DNA from: Pseudeuparius sepicola
Taxonomy: Eukaryota > Arthropoda > Insecta > Coleoptera > Anthribidae
Reading direction: 5' to 3'
Assembly: GCA_963920635.1 (NCBI GenBank)
Contig: OY987302.1
Span: forward strand, 28,123,278 to 28,187,277
DNA: 64,000 bases
Shown here: positions 11,713 to 23,845 of the stretch, piece after piece
How positions within the stretch are numbered: the stretch's first letter is position 1
How the letters are laid out: each line of letters starts with the position of its first letter
Notes under the pieces: generated by a model
Told to the model about the DNA's origin: nothing
What the model saw: the letters and a program-made list of their open reading frames with translations, nothing else
Databases searched by the model: none
Translations under genes and position numbers: made by a program

Positions 11713-12149
11713 GTACCTATATACAACATTAAAATAATAAATTTAAAATGTTAGCTGGTAAGTTATTCTTTTTATTTATAAATTTATTATTATATAGCAT
11801 GACAGGTCATGTTAGAAAAAGAGAGAAGGAGGATACCTTTGTAGGCCACAAAACAACATGATTACTCAAAAATAATTTAATTCCTTACAGTAGTTGCAGC
11901 CTATTCTAGCATTAAACTAGGTAATAACATTTTATTCACAATCATATTAAGTAGCAACACATTGTTTACTGATTCTAAAAAAATTTGGGAATTAATAGGT
12001 ACATTAAATGCATCTTTTTACTGCCCGCCTAGTCTCTTGGTCTGGAAATGGTCACTACCTACCCCCTACTTAGTTTTCTTCTTGTCCACGAGATAGCCCA
12101 GTTAATTTTGTCTATTATTGTGACATTGTCAACAAGACAATCCAAGTTT
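11713..12149. other. AT-rich spacer, nothing recognised
   Basis: No gene, RNA or clear repeat was seen between the 10.4-kb foldback and the Tc1-like element. Confidence 0.3.
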
Positions 12150-12267
12150 TATAAACTCCTGGACAAAATTACCGCACCGCTTTAATTAATCCAAATATTT
12201 ACAATAAAAACACAAAATAAAACTAAGTTGCATTTAAATGATAATGAACACCAACAAATTAGTCAAA

Positions 12268-12310
12268 CATGACCTTAACATGGCCTTAACATGACCTTAA
12301 CATGACCTTA
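12268..12310 (+). repeat. Four-copy 11-bp tandem repeat CATGACCTTAA
   Basis: The unit CATGACCTTAA occurs four times with one substitution (CATGGCCTTAA), inside the 3' part of the Tc1-like element, downstream of the transposase remnant. Confidence 0.85.
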
Positions 12311-12399
12311 ATTTGCCTTAATGATCCGTTCAAAATGGGTTTTGCTGAAAATGCATAAATAAGCTAGCATAACTCCAAATTAAAAAAGAAAAAATCAGC

Positions 12400-13489
12400 A
12401 AATAACAGAATAAATGTATCTGGATCAACACTAATGCCGCATTCATGCGTCGAGGCATGTTTAATAGAAAATGTTCAACAAAATCTAGCGGAATATTCAC
12501 CCATTCTTCAATAGCCACCTCTATGAGTTGGTTGTGATTAGTAGCTCCGGTCTACAATTTCGAATCTTTTTTTGAAAGAGTCCCATATTTGCTCTATAGG
12601 ATTCATATCATGACTGTTATGTGGTCATGAACTGTAATAAAGGGATATCAACATCATTTAGGTAGCCAATAACCTCTCCAGCCACATGGGGCCGAGCGTT
12701 GTGCTGCATAAATAAAAAATTAGGTCCAACAAAGGGAGCAAAAGGCATTACATGTTTGACAATAATGTTGCCTAAGTAATATTGGGCATTCATAGATCTC
12801 GTGCGTATAGAGACCACTTCCGTACCAGCATCTAAGCAAATTTCTTCCCAAAACCTTTTCGAGCCACCACCAAAAGGTACTTTAGGAGTGATATTGCAGC
12901 TGGCAAACCTTTTCCCTTGCCTTCTCGAGACACGCTCACATCCATCTGAAGCTTTAAGGCTAACATTAGTTTCATCGGAGAACAGAACTTGTTTCCAATC
13001 ATTGATGGTTCAATTCTGATGTAGTCTTGCAAAATTCAATCTCTGAACTTTGCGTTCTCTGGTAAGCAATGTTTTTTTGGCCGGTCTTCTGTTGCTCAAT
13101 CCTGCTTCATGTAAACGTCTTCTAACCGTTCGAGACGATATAGCGATATTTCAAACATCTACTAATTCATTGTTTAGCAGATTGCCGGTGACTCTCCTGT
13201 CCCTAAGAGCACGTCGTCTCAAAAAACGATCATTTTGATTAGTGCAACGTTTTCGCCCTTGCCCTGGTCTTCCATGCTACGAGCCCGTCTCATTATGTCG
13301 TCTCATCATTCGGCAGATGCTGGAATGATGTCTTCCTAACAAACCAGCAACATATCGCATTGAATATCCTTCATCCAGGAGAGTTGATGCTCGCACTGCA
13401 TCCTCTATTGACAAATTTCTTTGGGGGTTCATTTTCCTTACTTGATTTACTTGCAAATAAACTTCCCAACATGCATATGATAAAAACAA
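12400..13489 (-). pseudogene. Tc1-like transposase (broken)
   Basis: On the minus strand an N-terminal helix-turn-helix (13435-13277; motif LLDEGYSMRYVAGLLGRHHS) is followed, in several frames, by the DDE domain: a first catalytic region near 12995-12960 (reads as SDET in frame), MNAQYYLGNI and MQHNARPHVA (12795-12690), where the usual second Asp of the QDN/HDN motif is replaced by His, then DMNPIEQIWDSF (about 12610-12575), then the C-terminal NMPRRMNAAL (about 12460-12430). At least four frame breaks and stops separate these blocks. The enzyme would have cut and joined transposon ends at TA sites; this copy cannot. Confidence 0.85.
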
Positions 13490-14640
13490 TCACAATCAAT
13501 AGCTGCTTACTTTTCAGACACTTTGCTTTAATTAGCACTTTAAAAAAAAATTTAACATGGTTTTAGTCTAAAACTAGGTTTAATACAAAATTACTGTCAT
13601 AACAAAGTTACGTGATAGTTAGCTTAAATAACTGTCACCGTCAAACAAGGTCCATGGCCTACATGTCGAGAAAAAGATATAAAAAATATAAAAAATATCG
13701 AGAAAAATATGAGTGGTGCGTTAATTTTGTCCATAGGAGTTTATTTGTAATGAAAATGTAAGTTAAACATTTTAAATTGAACTGATTATGAATAATAGTT
13801 ATTTGTATACTAAGGCACTGAAGTTCAACTTTTATGACGACAGTGGAATTTAGTTGCCGAATTCTTCAAGACCGAGGCAAATAATCCACATGAGTTATAA
13901 AAAGGAACTGCAGTGCCGAGGTACACATTTTTTTAATCAGGAAAAAATAAGTATAATCAAGCAAAATAAGTTAAAGACGGCGGTCTTTAACTTATTAACA
14001 AACCAGCAACATATCGCATTGAATATCCTTCATCCAGGAGAGTTGATGCTCGCACTGCATCCTCTATTGACAAATTTCTTTGGCGGTTCATTTTCCTTAC
14101 TTGATTTACTTGCAAATAAACTTCCCAACATGCATATGATAAAAACAATCACAATCAATAGCTGCTTACTTTTCAGAGACATTTTGCTTTAATCAGCACT
14201 TTTAAAAAAAAATTAACATGGTTTTAGTCTAAAACTAGGTTTAATACAAAATTACTGTCATAACAAAGTTACGTGATAGTTAGCTTAAATAACTGCCACC
14301 GTCAAACAAGGTCCATGGCCTACATGTCGAGAAAAAAATATAAAAAATATAAAAAATATCGAGAAAAATATGAGTGGTGCGTTAATTTTGTCCATAGGAG
14401 TTTATTTGTAATGAAAATGTAAGTTAAACATTTTAAATTGAACTGATTATGAATAATAGTTATTTGTATACTAAGGCACTGAAGTTCAACTTTTATGACG
14501 ACAGTGGAATTTAGTTGCCGAATTCTTCAAGACCGAGGCAAATAAACCACATGAGTTATAAAAAGGAACTTCAGCGCCGAGGTACACATTTTTTTAATCA
14601 GGAAAAAATAAGTATAATCAGGCAAAATAAGTTAAAGACC
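13338..14640. repeat. Tandem duplication (~640 bp, offset 659 bp)
   Basis: 13338-13977 and 13997-14640 are near-identical. Each copy holds the 5' part of the Tc1-like transposase, its terminal repeat and the adjacent 120-bp hairpin block. The 19-bp junction reads GGCGGTCTTTAACTTATT, the inverted form of the sequence at the far end of the second copy (14626-14643, AATAAGTTAAAGACCGCC). A simple unequal crossover would not create that inverted piece. Confidence 0.85.
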
Positions 14641-15040
14641 GCCCTATAGCTGTTGCTTGCCCTATATATCATTCTGCATAAATCGAGTATGATGCGGTAC
14701 GGCGCAACCGACTTGCAGGAGTGATTTGGCCACTCTCTCTCTTGCAGTCTGCATAAAAATATTATTGATGTTCAAACCGATCAAAATACTTATACTGAAA
14801 GATTGCGTTGTTATAGGTAGAAATTCCCCAATGATGAAAAGTTGAATGATACTTTATTGGTCCTGTTTTGTATATCTGGCTACATTTGACGGGCGACGGG
14901 CCCGTCTGACGTTTGGTTCTCACAATCTCACATCTCGCCATGGCCAACTGATGAAAAATCGCGCAATAGTGACTTATTTTAGTGTCGATTTCTGAGCTTT
15001 AAATGAGGATTTTGGAACTCTAATGTCGATTAAATAAAAA
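14461..15040. repeat. Interspersed repeat copy 2 (related to 8517-9120)
   Basis: It shares, in order, the AAGGCACTGAAGTTCAAC hairpin, TATACTGAAAGATTGCG, TTGACGGGCGA, CATCTCGCCA and TCGATTTCTGAGC with 8517-9120. The hairpin block alone is present once more at 13801-13926. No coding content was recognised. Confidence 0.6.
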
Positions 15041-16930
15041 AAAAATGTTTGCATTCCTTGAGGGAATGTTTCTTTACAACCTACGGGCTATTATTAACTT
15101 TGGAAGGTTGTATACATATTTTCCTCGGCGCTACGCACCTCGGTTATCAAAGTAGCCCTACAGTTTTGTTTTCCCTTGTAAAAGAATGGACCTAAAATAC
15201 AAAGTTAAGCTTTATTGTAACGATTGATTATAGAAAGTAGCAAAAAAGAGGATTAATATTTTTTAGCCAAAAGGCTCATTGTTCATCGAAATATCTTTTT
15301 CCAAAAACCCCAACTTCCGTTTTCTCTTTTTTTTATCAAACGGTGCAACCCCTACAGACGCCTCTGCATGCGATGCCGAACGCTGAACAATGAGTGGGGT
15401 TCTGGATGCCTAATCCAAGGCAAATTATGTCTGGAATCTTTGTAGACAGTATAAATTGCAGTTCGCTGAAGTTATCATCATAGCGCGTAGCGTCTTTATT
15501 TTGTTTCGACTTTCTCACTGTTTGCAGATGGTTTCTCATAGAGGATGTACCATGTGTTTGTCTTAGTCAACGGGTTTTTGCCTTTGCTATCGTTTGTTTA
15601 GTAATGTTTATTTGTACGTCGGTATTTTATCTTTAGAAGCGAGTTTTGTGTAAGGATTACGACCCGACAGGATTTTATGACTAACATATCTTTACATAAT
15701 ACGTTATACTCTACATAATACGTTATTCTTTTCGAACAGAAGTTAGATAAACTGCTTGGATTTAAATAAATACAATTTTAGCCTAGTTAAGAACAAATGC
15801 ATTTTTCATTTTTTTACATTACTTTCAGACCTAATGAATGCTCTCATTCAGTCATCCCAGATTATGTCATGTATTTCGTTCACGTCGGTTTAAAAAAAAC
15901 TAAGTTTTTCGGGAAATCGGCTTTAAGTATTTTATGGAAGGAAAGTATTAATCCAAAGAATCTATTTTCATTTATGAGTTTGCCAATGGTTTTTTGAAGT
16001 TTAGAGACCTGTATATTATAATATTAATTAACTATGTTGGTTTAGTTTATTAGTATTGTATTATAGAATAACGATTCGACGAATAGAGATTTAAGTTTAA
16101 TTTATCATTGCAAGATTGCACTGCGTATACAAATGTAATACTCGCTTGAGTAGGTAAACGAATAACCAAAATATTTATACACAGAACGCTAGATGTGTAA
16201 TATCTTTTGAATTTCTGGAGCTTACTAACTAGTTTGCAAGTAGGGTTTCCAGTTCAGGGATCTTGGCACAGTCTACAGGTCCCCGGGACCAAATTTGGTC
16301 CCTAATTTTGAAAAAAGTGCCGCTGCGCCGTGCCCCGATTGTCCCCGTTGAAGTTGCCGCACTCGCCGCTCTGTGTCGCTCGATCCGGGATTCCCCGCTA
16401 GCCCGTGTTTAACTCAATATTGTGCATTTTCAAAACTTGTAAGTTGTGAAAGGTGAAGGCAAAAGGATTACTGGATGCGACAAGGTAATTAATCAGTGTT
16501 TTAGTATGTGTGCCCCGAGACGTGCCCTATAAAATTAGCATCTCTGTAAACGATAATAGGCAAACACTCCCTTATTATCATCGGCAGTGTCTAAGGTAAC
16601 CGAGAAAAGCGAGCGATTACATGCAAGCGGTCATATCGTAAAGAAACTATGTGCATTATTAAATCTGATTGCAATCACTCGCATTTCTTATTGGTAACCT
16701 TAAACTTTAAACAGTGCCATGGATTGTCAAATATTTTAATTTTAATATACCTACAAGATGTCAACATTTCTAGCAGTTTTTGAGTGTGCGTGTTCGACGT
16801 GATCGTTCAGAGAAATTATTTTAGAAAACATGCGAGGTTTTTTAAATTAAAAGATAGTGTTGCTTATTATTCTTTTAGGATAGGGTGTAGATTTTCCTGT
16901 AAAAATATATTTTTGTTTGCTATTTTCTCC
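15041..16930. other. Stretch without recognised genes
   Basis: No family was recognised. 16250-16400 is locally GC-rich (around CCCCGTTGAAGTTGCCGCAC). The frames at 15336-15539 (minus) and 15797-15997 (plus) are short and resemble nothing known to me. The sequence leads into the hAT remnant and may be its 5' non-coding part. Confidence 0.3.
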
Positions 16931-18153
16931 ATTTCATTTTAGGGTTAGTGAAATTATTGTTAAGATCTGAGATGCCTTCGGCGCCCAACAAAAAATAGTT
17001 TAATCACCAAACTTAAAAGTCTCGACGAAAATTCAATTTGGTGTCATTTCTTAACTACTAATATCCGTCAAACTGCCAAATGTAAATTTTGTGGGAAAAT
17101 TATTATGACCAAGGTAGGTCTACCCGGGGACTAATACGTAAGCATAAAGCAGTTCATAAGAATAAATTTGACAAAGACGTTTAGCCGGACTAGCCGAAGA
17201 AGCAAGCTAATCAAGATTGTCGTACACCAATAGATGCCATTAATGATAACTATGTTCGCATCTCAGTTGACTACGATGGGCCCCCCATTCAAAACAGAGG
17301 AAAATAAGTGACTTTTTGACCATGGTTGAATTTTTTGCAACATCACTAGATTTGCCTAAAGGATTAGAATGCATTGAATAACAAAATTGGCTTTTCGTCT
17401 TCTACCGCCAAAAATAAAATTATTTCGTGCTGCAGAAAACCATTCGAAACCTTCCAGCAAAATTTCCAAGAACTACGACAGAAAGGCAGATATTTTAGTC
17501 TTACTTTTGACGAATGGACGTCAAATCGTAATAAAGGATATATCAACATTAATATCCATAGTTTTTTGAGAGCCTGTTCTAGTTCTGAAGAATTTGGAAC
17601 AAAAATATGGAACATTGGTTTAATACCAATAATGGGATCTTTGCCAGCAGAAACATGCATCCATTTTAGTTAGAAATAAACTGAAAAATTTCAATTTATC
17701 GTTAGAAAATGACATTGTCGGTATAACAACTGACGGAGCTAGTATTTTGGTAAAATTTGGCATTACAGACGTTCCATATTCGCCGAAACACCTGAAACCA
17801 CCACCAGCAAACACAACCACGTCAGCCATAAATGAAGAGCAAAAGTTCTAGGACGAGGAACAGGAAGATGACATTATAGAAGATATAGAACTCGGAACTT
17901 ACTTATCCTGATGATGCAGAAATGGACTTTGAATTATTATTGGACTTTATTATCAACATCAACCCTATTGTTAAAGATGTACTCAGAACTCAGAATTGTC
18001 AAATATTTCGAAAATCACCATTGAAAAACATATGTGTACAAAAGTATGCCAAAGAAAAACATAAGAAAAAGATTTCTCTTATATTGGACTGCAAAACTCG
18101 TTCAAGTAGTTTGATAGATGCCGATTTATCTCGCTTTCTTAGAGCTGTATAAT
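16930..18153 (+). pseudogene. hAT-family transposase with BED zinc finger (broken, 3'-truncated)
   Basis: Blocks of a hAT transposase lie in order on the plus strand. A BED-type zinc finger is at about 17035-17160: C-x2-C in AKCKFCGKII, then, in a shifted frame, STRGLIRKHKAVH. The catalytic-domain start is at 17480-17640 (FSLTFDEWTSNRNKGY, IWNIGLIPIMGS), the second acidic block at 17715-17750 (VGITTDGASILVKFG), and a downstream block at 17910-18150 (NCQIFRKSPLKN, ISLILDCKTRSSSL, ending SRFL). Stops and frame changes separate them, and the C-terminal dimerisation region is absent. Families of this type insert with 8-bp duplications; no element ends were identified here. Confidence 0.8.
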
Positions 18154-18409
18154 CCTTGCGTTATCAGTGGCTTTTTTTGAGCAAACCGTGATCACGTTTT
18201 GAGAATTTATGGTGTTTAAGATGGTATCAGTAATATACGTCTGATATTCTGTATTTGTAAGGAAATTCTGTCTTTTATAGAATAGTTTATTTCCCAAAGT
18301 CTAATATTGTTTAAAAAATATTCTTTCACTTCTTGTCGGGTTTGTTTTCATGTTAAGCTGGAGTATAGTTGGACAATGGTCACTAATTTTCGACTGCACT
18401 ATTATTAAT

Positions 18410-20850
18410 AAGGTTTTTTAAATAATAATAAGGTTTTTATTTAACAAACAATTGAAATTACAATATTCAGAGGTACAATTCCTTATTGTTAAAATAAAAA
18501 CAAATAAATCACAGAAACTGTACATAAGCAGTTTGTGCGTGATATAATTAAAGCAATACATAATACACAGATTTTCTATTGTTAGTGCAAATACAAATAA
18601 ATCGCATAAACTGTGCAGAAGCAATGAATTCATATTGGCAACAATGATTTTGTATTTGTATCTTCACTTTGTAAAATTTGTGGTCGAAGCAAGTGTTCAT
18701 GATTTTCGTTTCTTATGTAATTTGTTAATTGTAGATCTAAAGCCATTGCCATAGAGCGCATTTAAAATCATCACATCATTTTGGGCGAATTACCTAAGAT
18801 GTCAATATTTAAGTCAAACACGATTATTTTAGTAGCGCTTTTGTATTGTTTGATGATATATTTATCAAACACTGCTAGGCACCAGATGGCGTTGTAATTC
18901 GATGGGGATGATAGGTATATATAGCGAGTGATAAGAGGTTGACCAACTTTCCGAGTTTTACTTTAATTCTAATACATTTTATTTAACTATGGTTGCTTTA
19001 AATTTATATTTAGTTTTTACCGAGGTTTTTACTTATAATACTGTACATTCTATACAGGGTGGCCCACCACGAACTGCATCGATCGAAAACTAAATGTAGG
19101 AAAATTCTGAAAATTTGGAACCTCACCAATGCCGATGGGCGCTGCTCAACTAAAATATTTTGGTGAATCTGGCACTTCCGGTTATACCGGAAGTCGATAT
19201 CAACTTTCTTATCTCAAATGGAACACCCTGTATATTATTGCATTTTTGGATTCTAGGCATCATTTTGGAACAAAAACATGCAACATGTCCTATGTCTAAA
19301 TCTAACCGTTTTTGAATTATTTGCATTTTTCCGAAAAAAATTACAGGTGCAGACCTAAAGTCAATTAGCAATTTATACGAGGAAATCGCGAAATTTCAAA
19401 ACGAATTTTTGGCATCGGGTAACAGAAGCCCCGACCTAGTGAAGTGAGCTCTGCTGAGAAATAAATCCGTTCTTATACACAAAATATGAATAAAAAAAAC
19501 ATTCAAAATGTGCTTAAATCTCGATATTTTCAAATGGAAACCCTCATTTTTTTAATGCAATCTTATTCACCACTAAAAATGATGACAACTTTGTGCAAGG
19601 TTTCCAATACCTAAATGCAGTAATTTTCGATTAATTTACGAAAAACCCACTTTTCGCCCATAAAATGCGGGGTTTGCTTAACGCTTGGAAAATCATATTA
19701 GCCGTGGACGTTGAAAAGACAATCACGGCTGAAGAAATGTCACTTGGTTTATAAATTCTTGTCAACAATAATGCCGGCGCGCTTAAATTACACAAACGAA
19801 GAATTATTTAAATGTTTTATTATCTACGGAGAATGCAACAAAGTAATATCAAGAACGTGCGATACATAATCTTCGTTTGTGTAATTTAAGCGCGCTGGCA
19901 TTATTGTTGACAATAATTTATAAACCAAGTGACATTTCCTCAGCCGCGATTGTCTTTTCAACGTCCACGGCTAATATGATTTTCCAAGCGTTAAGCAAAC
20001 CCCGCATTTTATGGGCGAAAAATGGGTTTTTCGTAAATTAATCGAAAATTACTGCATTTAGGTATAGGAAACCTTACACAAAGTTGTCATCATTTTTAGT
20101 GGTGAATAAGATCGCATAAAAAAAATGGGAGTTTCCATTTACAAATTTCGAGATTTCAGCACATTTTGAATGTAATTTTTATTTATATTTTGTGAACACC
20201 CTGTATAAGAACGGATTTATTTCTCAGCAGAGATCACTAGGTCAGGGCTTCTGTTACACGATGCCAAACATTGAAATTTCGCGGTTTCCTCGAATAAATT
20301 GCTAATTGACTTTAGGTCTGCACCTGTAATTTTTTTCGGAAAAATGCAAATATCTCAAAAACGGTTGGATTTAGACATAGGACATGTTGCATGTTTTGGT
20401 TCCAAAATGACGCCTAGAATTCAAAAATGCAATAATATACGGGGTGTTCCATTTGAGATAAGAAAGTTGATATCGACTTCCGGTATAACCGGAAGTGCCA
20501 GATTCACCAAAATATTTTAGTTGAGCAGCGCCCATCGGCATTGGTGAGGTGCCAAATTTTCAGAATTTTCCTAGTTTTAGTTTTCCATATATAGATCGAT
20601 GCAGTTCGTGGTGGGCCACCCTGTATATTTAAATCTCTGATTTTCCAAGCTCGTTAATATTATTGCATCAAAAACATCGTTGAAACAATCGAAAAGAACC
20701 CCAAGATTAGTGATATTCTTATGGACACTTCTATTATTCGTATGAATATTAGAAAATTTTCCTTTATCAAGAATATCAACGGCATGTTTAAAATTTAATT
20801 AGTAGGTTTCGATGTCGTAAATATCAAACTCTGTTACATAGTCATTAATT
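18410..20850 (-). pseudogene. Non-LTR retrotransposon ORF2, endonuclease region, split by a foldback insertion
   Basis: Minus-strand blocks match the order of an apurinic-type endonuclease of LINEs (CR1/Jockey-like). They are NIHTNNRSVHKN with FDAIILTSLE at 20770-20645, then KIIVFDLNIDILGNSP (about 18835-18785, the position of the usual GDFN motif, here FDLN), NGFRSTINK, and a C-terminal CDLFVFALTI block (about 18610-18570) at the position of the SDHFPVF motif. This last block is duplicated about 95 bp downstream (18535-18480). Foldback 19055-20623 sits in the middle. No reverse transcriptase was found nearby. Multiple stops rule out function. Confidence 0.6.
19055..20623. mobile_element. Foldback element, CAGGGTGGCCC ends, ~755-bp arms
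   Basis: The left arm 19055-19807 and right arm 19867-20623 are near-identical inverted copies, leaving a loop of about 60 bp. The ends are CAGGGTGGCCCACCACGAAC and its inverse, flanked by TA on both sides (19053-19054, 20624-20625). Each arm carries the same 73-codon open frame (minus 19371-19150 and plus 20299-20520; starts MLIDFRSAPVIFFG). The few differences between arms are mostly synonymous-like or conservative, but the frame resembles no known protein. It is inserted in the LINE remnant. Confidence 0.85.
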
Positions 20851-23740
20851 TTTCTTTAGTAGGAATAACAAAATTCATAAGGAAAGGGGAGGAAAGAAAA
20901 GCAATTATATTTCGAGCGCGTGTGTACTTTGTTTGCGGAGGATCCCTGGCAATTTGTTCGATTTTGGTTCGCTAGTGGTTATTTTAGTCAGGTTTAGATT
21001 GAATCTGGTATGTTGTGGGTTTCATTTATTCTTTTTTGCGAAATGGTCGGGTAATTTTGTGCTGAATACTTCCTGAAGTTCATTTGCTGTGGACGGCTGA
21101 CAGGGCGCTGTTTGGTCTCTGTTCTTCTGCTTCTGGTTCTGCCTCCAGTTGTTGAATGGTCGATAGTTTTTATACAATTAGTCTCCCCTGATATAACAAC
21201 GGTCTGAAGTGTTCTGCCTTATTCGCAGCCAGTGTTCTCTCAATGTGCTATTGGTTTTCCGTTGTTATGCTAATAAATCAGGCGAATTAAGGTTCCCCTT
21301 TAATTTTTTGAAATATATTTTTTTCTGGAAGTAGGTATATTAATCTAATTTTACTGGACTATTTTCAGGATTTTCTAATAAGATTACGCCATTTATATCC
21401 TCGTTTATATTCCATTCATTAATTTGGGCTTCAAGATGTTTTCCAATTTCTTCTATCGTTATGTTTAAGACCAAACCTCAAACCAAACATGTTATTCTTC
21501 TTATTTGTTTTGTATAACTTGTTCTAACGCGTCCTTTACCTGTGACTTTTCTTTTTTTCATATGCTAATTTTTATCTTTGCCGCTAATTACTATACGAGT
21601 AGATATAGGAATAAAAAATGTACATATTTAAATGTGTTGCCAACCGAATCCGCACGAAACCGAATACAACGTTTGCATATCATAAATACTGCAACGCCAA
21701 TTTGGTATAATATGATAATTATTGATTCGCTAAATAGGGAGCTAAATCGGTATGCGATGACTAAACCGTTGAATCATCTTAATTGCAATTTTGTTTTGCT
21801 TTTAATGTTTATTCATTTGTTTTCAACACATCCGAAGCAGTACGTGCAAATTATAGTGAACTGAAGCGAAGCATCCTACCGGTATTACCTCCACCCACCG
21901 GTAGATGTAGTAAAGAATGGTATCTGCGGCGGGCCAGGGAGGAAGGGGTAGCGTGACCTATCGGTTGCCAGCGTCGCCAAATACACTAATTTATCTGAGA
22001 TATCATGGTTTCGATGCTAACACTGATATTACGTTTTTGATGCTCATTCTGTACCTTCTTAACCTAAAATTAGGAATAACTAATTGTTTCAAATTTGAAA
22101 CAGATACCTAACTTCAAATTGGGAACACTTAGTCAATATCAAATTTAGAATAAACAATTTCAAATTAGGAATATTCAAGACTAAATTAGAAATTAACAAT
22201 TTTATATTATTAATTAATACACCTACAACACATATTATTAATCAAATTTTATAATTTTAAGCGAAATTTTTTTATACTTATAATTAGTTATTTTAATAAT
22301 ATAATAGGCCATATCCGATTTAAAATACATTTTAAACATGAATAACTACAGTTTTTCTGTTTAAACAGTAGATATAAAAATTGGTGGCAATCCTACGAAA
22401 AATAAACTTTTTACCGGATATAATATTGATTATATCAGAGTATGTTTAACAATTGTTATTTTTTAACGAAACTTGGTATAGTATTTTTAAAGTCACTTGA
22501 AACAGCATAAAAAAACTCTAATTGCATAAAAAAACTCAATATAGGACATAAGCATCACGCAGTTTTTTAAAGATGTACATATTCTAAAAGCAACATAATA
22601 TTTCACTTTTAAGGGTTTTTTAAGGTTGTCGTCAAACACAACGTAAAGGTTAATGCACCATACAATATTGTCAAAAGGTCTCTAAAAAGCCATATCGATT
22701 ACAACTATTTACCCAAGTATATCCTAAAATCTGTGAAATTATCGCACGCCTATCCACCGCATTTCGCTGTACAAGTGGCCGGCCGTCGAACAGTGTAGCC
22801 CATGCAAGTATTGGTGATATATTATATTAGGCGAGCATGCAGTCAATTGTTTTTACTACAATATCTATCGTCTCTGTCTCCTTCATCGCCTTTTACTTAT
22901 AATACCAGGTGCGGTTTAATATGGTTAAAAAAGTGTTTTGACTCGTATTTTATTGCCGGAAGAGCCTGTTCTCGAGCTACCCTGGTAAAATATTATGAAC
23001 TCGCTTGGAACACAGTCATATACGAGGCGCGATCTATTTCATAGCTTTTACCACGCTCTGCTACTGGTAAAAATACCAGACTTATCAGCCGAAATCACCC
23101 GTATAAAATTCACAGGTTTTTATGCTGTTCCAAGTGACTTTAGAAATACTATACAAGGATTTGTAAACCCATTTTAGACGGTCCCGAATTCAATGACGTA
23201 GTCTGTTTTGAAAAAAATATCGCTAAATGATTTTCGTATTTTTTTACGAGACAAAGATTCGTAGTATGCCTTCAAAATTGAATTAAAGCACTGAAATTTT
23301 GTATCAAAATACATACAATTTAAATGTAACTTGTTGTTAGAAAAAACCCGGATCAAAAATAAAAATTTTACGCTTATCTTGAGAGGTGTGTGCGGTACGA
23401 AATGGATTTTTGGTCGGCGGTACATACTATATCGTGTAATATTATGTCCTTCTCTGTGTTTTTGGATTAGCAGATTTCCAATTTAATACTTAATTTTGAC
23501 AAAAACGGGGAACATAAAAATTATATACGAGGGATTGAAAAATATATATTGCGTTATACATTCTAATATTGACGCCCTAGTTATAGAAAGCTTTGAATGA
23601 CTATTATATTTAGTGTTCAAAACTGGATGACCTAGGTCAAATTATGACCGGTCCCATTTGGACCTAAAGGTCACTAAAGGGGCTTATTTTTTTGCCAAAA
23701 TTGAACTGGAGCTACTGAATAGTAGATTCCGTAATGAAGT
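20851..23740. other. Mostly unassigned; short degenerate repeats
   Basis: No protein family was recognised. 21875-21965 is locally GC-rich with a small hairpin (CCTACCGGT...CACCGGTAG). 22060-22205 holds several degenerate copies of a TCAAATTAGGAATA-type unit at roughly 25-40-bp spacing. The longest frame (21505-21864, plus) shows no recognisable domain. Confidence 0.35.
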
Positions 23741-23820
23741 TAGAATGAAAAAATTCGATACTAGTGGAAGATTCCGAACGCGAGCGGTAGGAACCACGAG
23801 TATCAAATTTTTTCATTCTA
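23741..23820. repeat. 80-bp hairpin
   Basis: TAGAATGAAAAAATTCGATA CTAGTGG is mirrored by CCACGAGTATCAAATTTTTT CATTCTA, with a ~25-nt loop. It lies just outside the 23.8-25.8-kb inverted repeat. Confidence 0.75.
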
Positions 23821-23845
23821 CCCGAGTAACAGACTGTATTTTACG

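Larger units (their letters stand above)
12150..13745 (-). mobile_element. Tc1-like DNA transposon, degenerate
   Basis: The ends are inverted repeats of about 30 bp: ATAAACTCCTGGACAAAATT ACCGCACC at 12151-12178 against ATAAACTCCTATGGACAAAA TTAACGCACC on the other strand at 13743-13714. They frame a broken transposase on the minus strand (12400-13490). The 1.6-kb size is typical of Tc1 elements. Part of the element and its right flank (13338-13977) has been duplicated in tandem just downstream. Confidence 0.8.

Noticed and set aside
17364..17660. 98-codon minus-strand frame in the hAT region
   Set aside because: It is the antisense of the conserved plus-strand hAT block.
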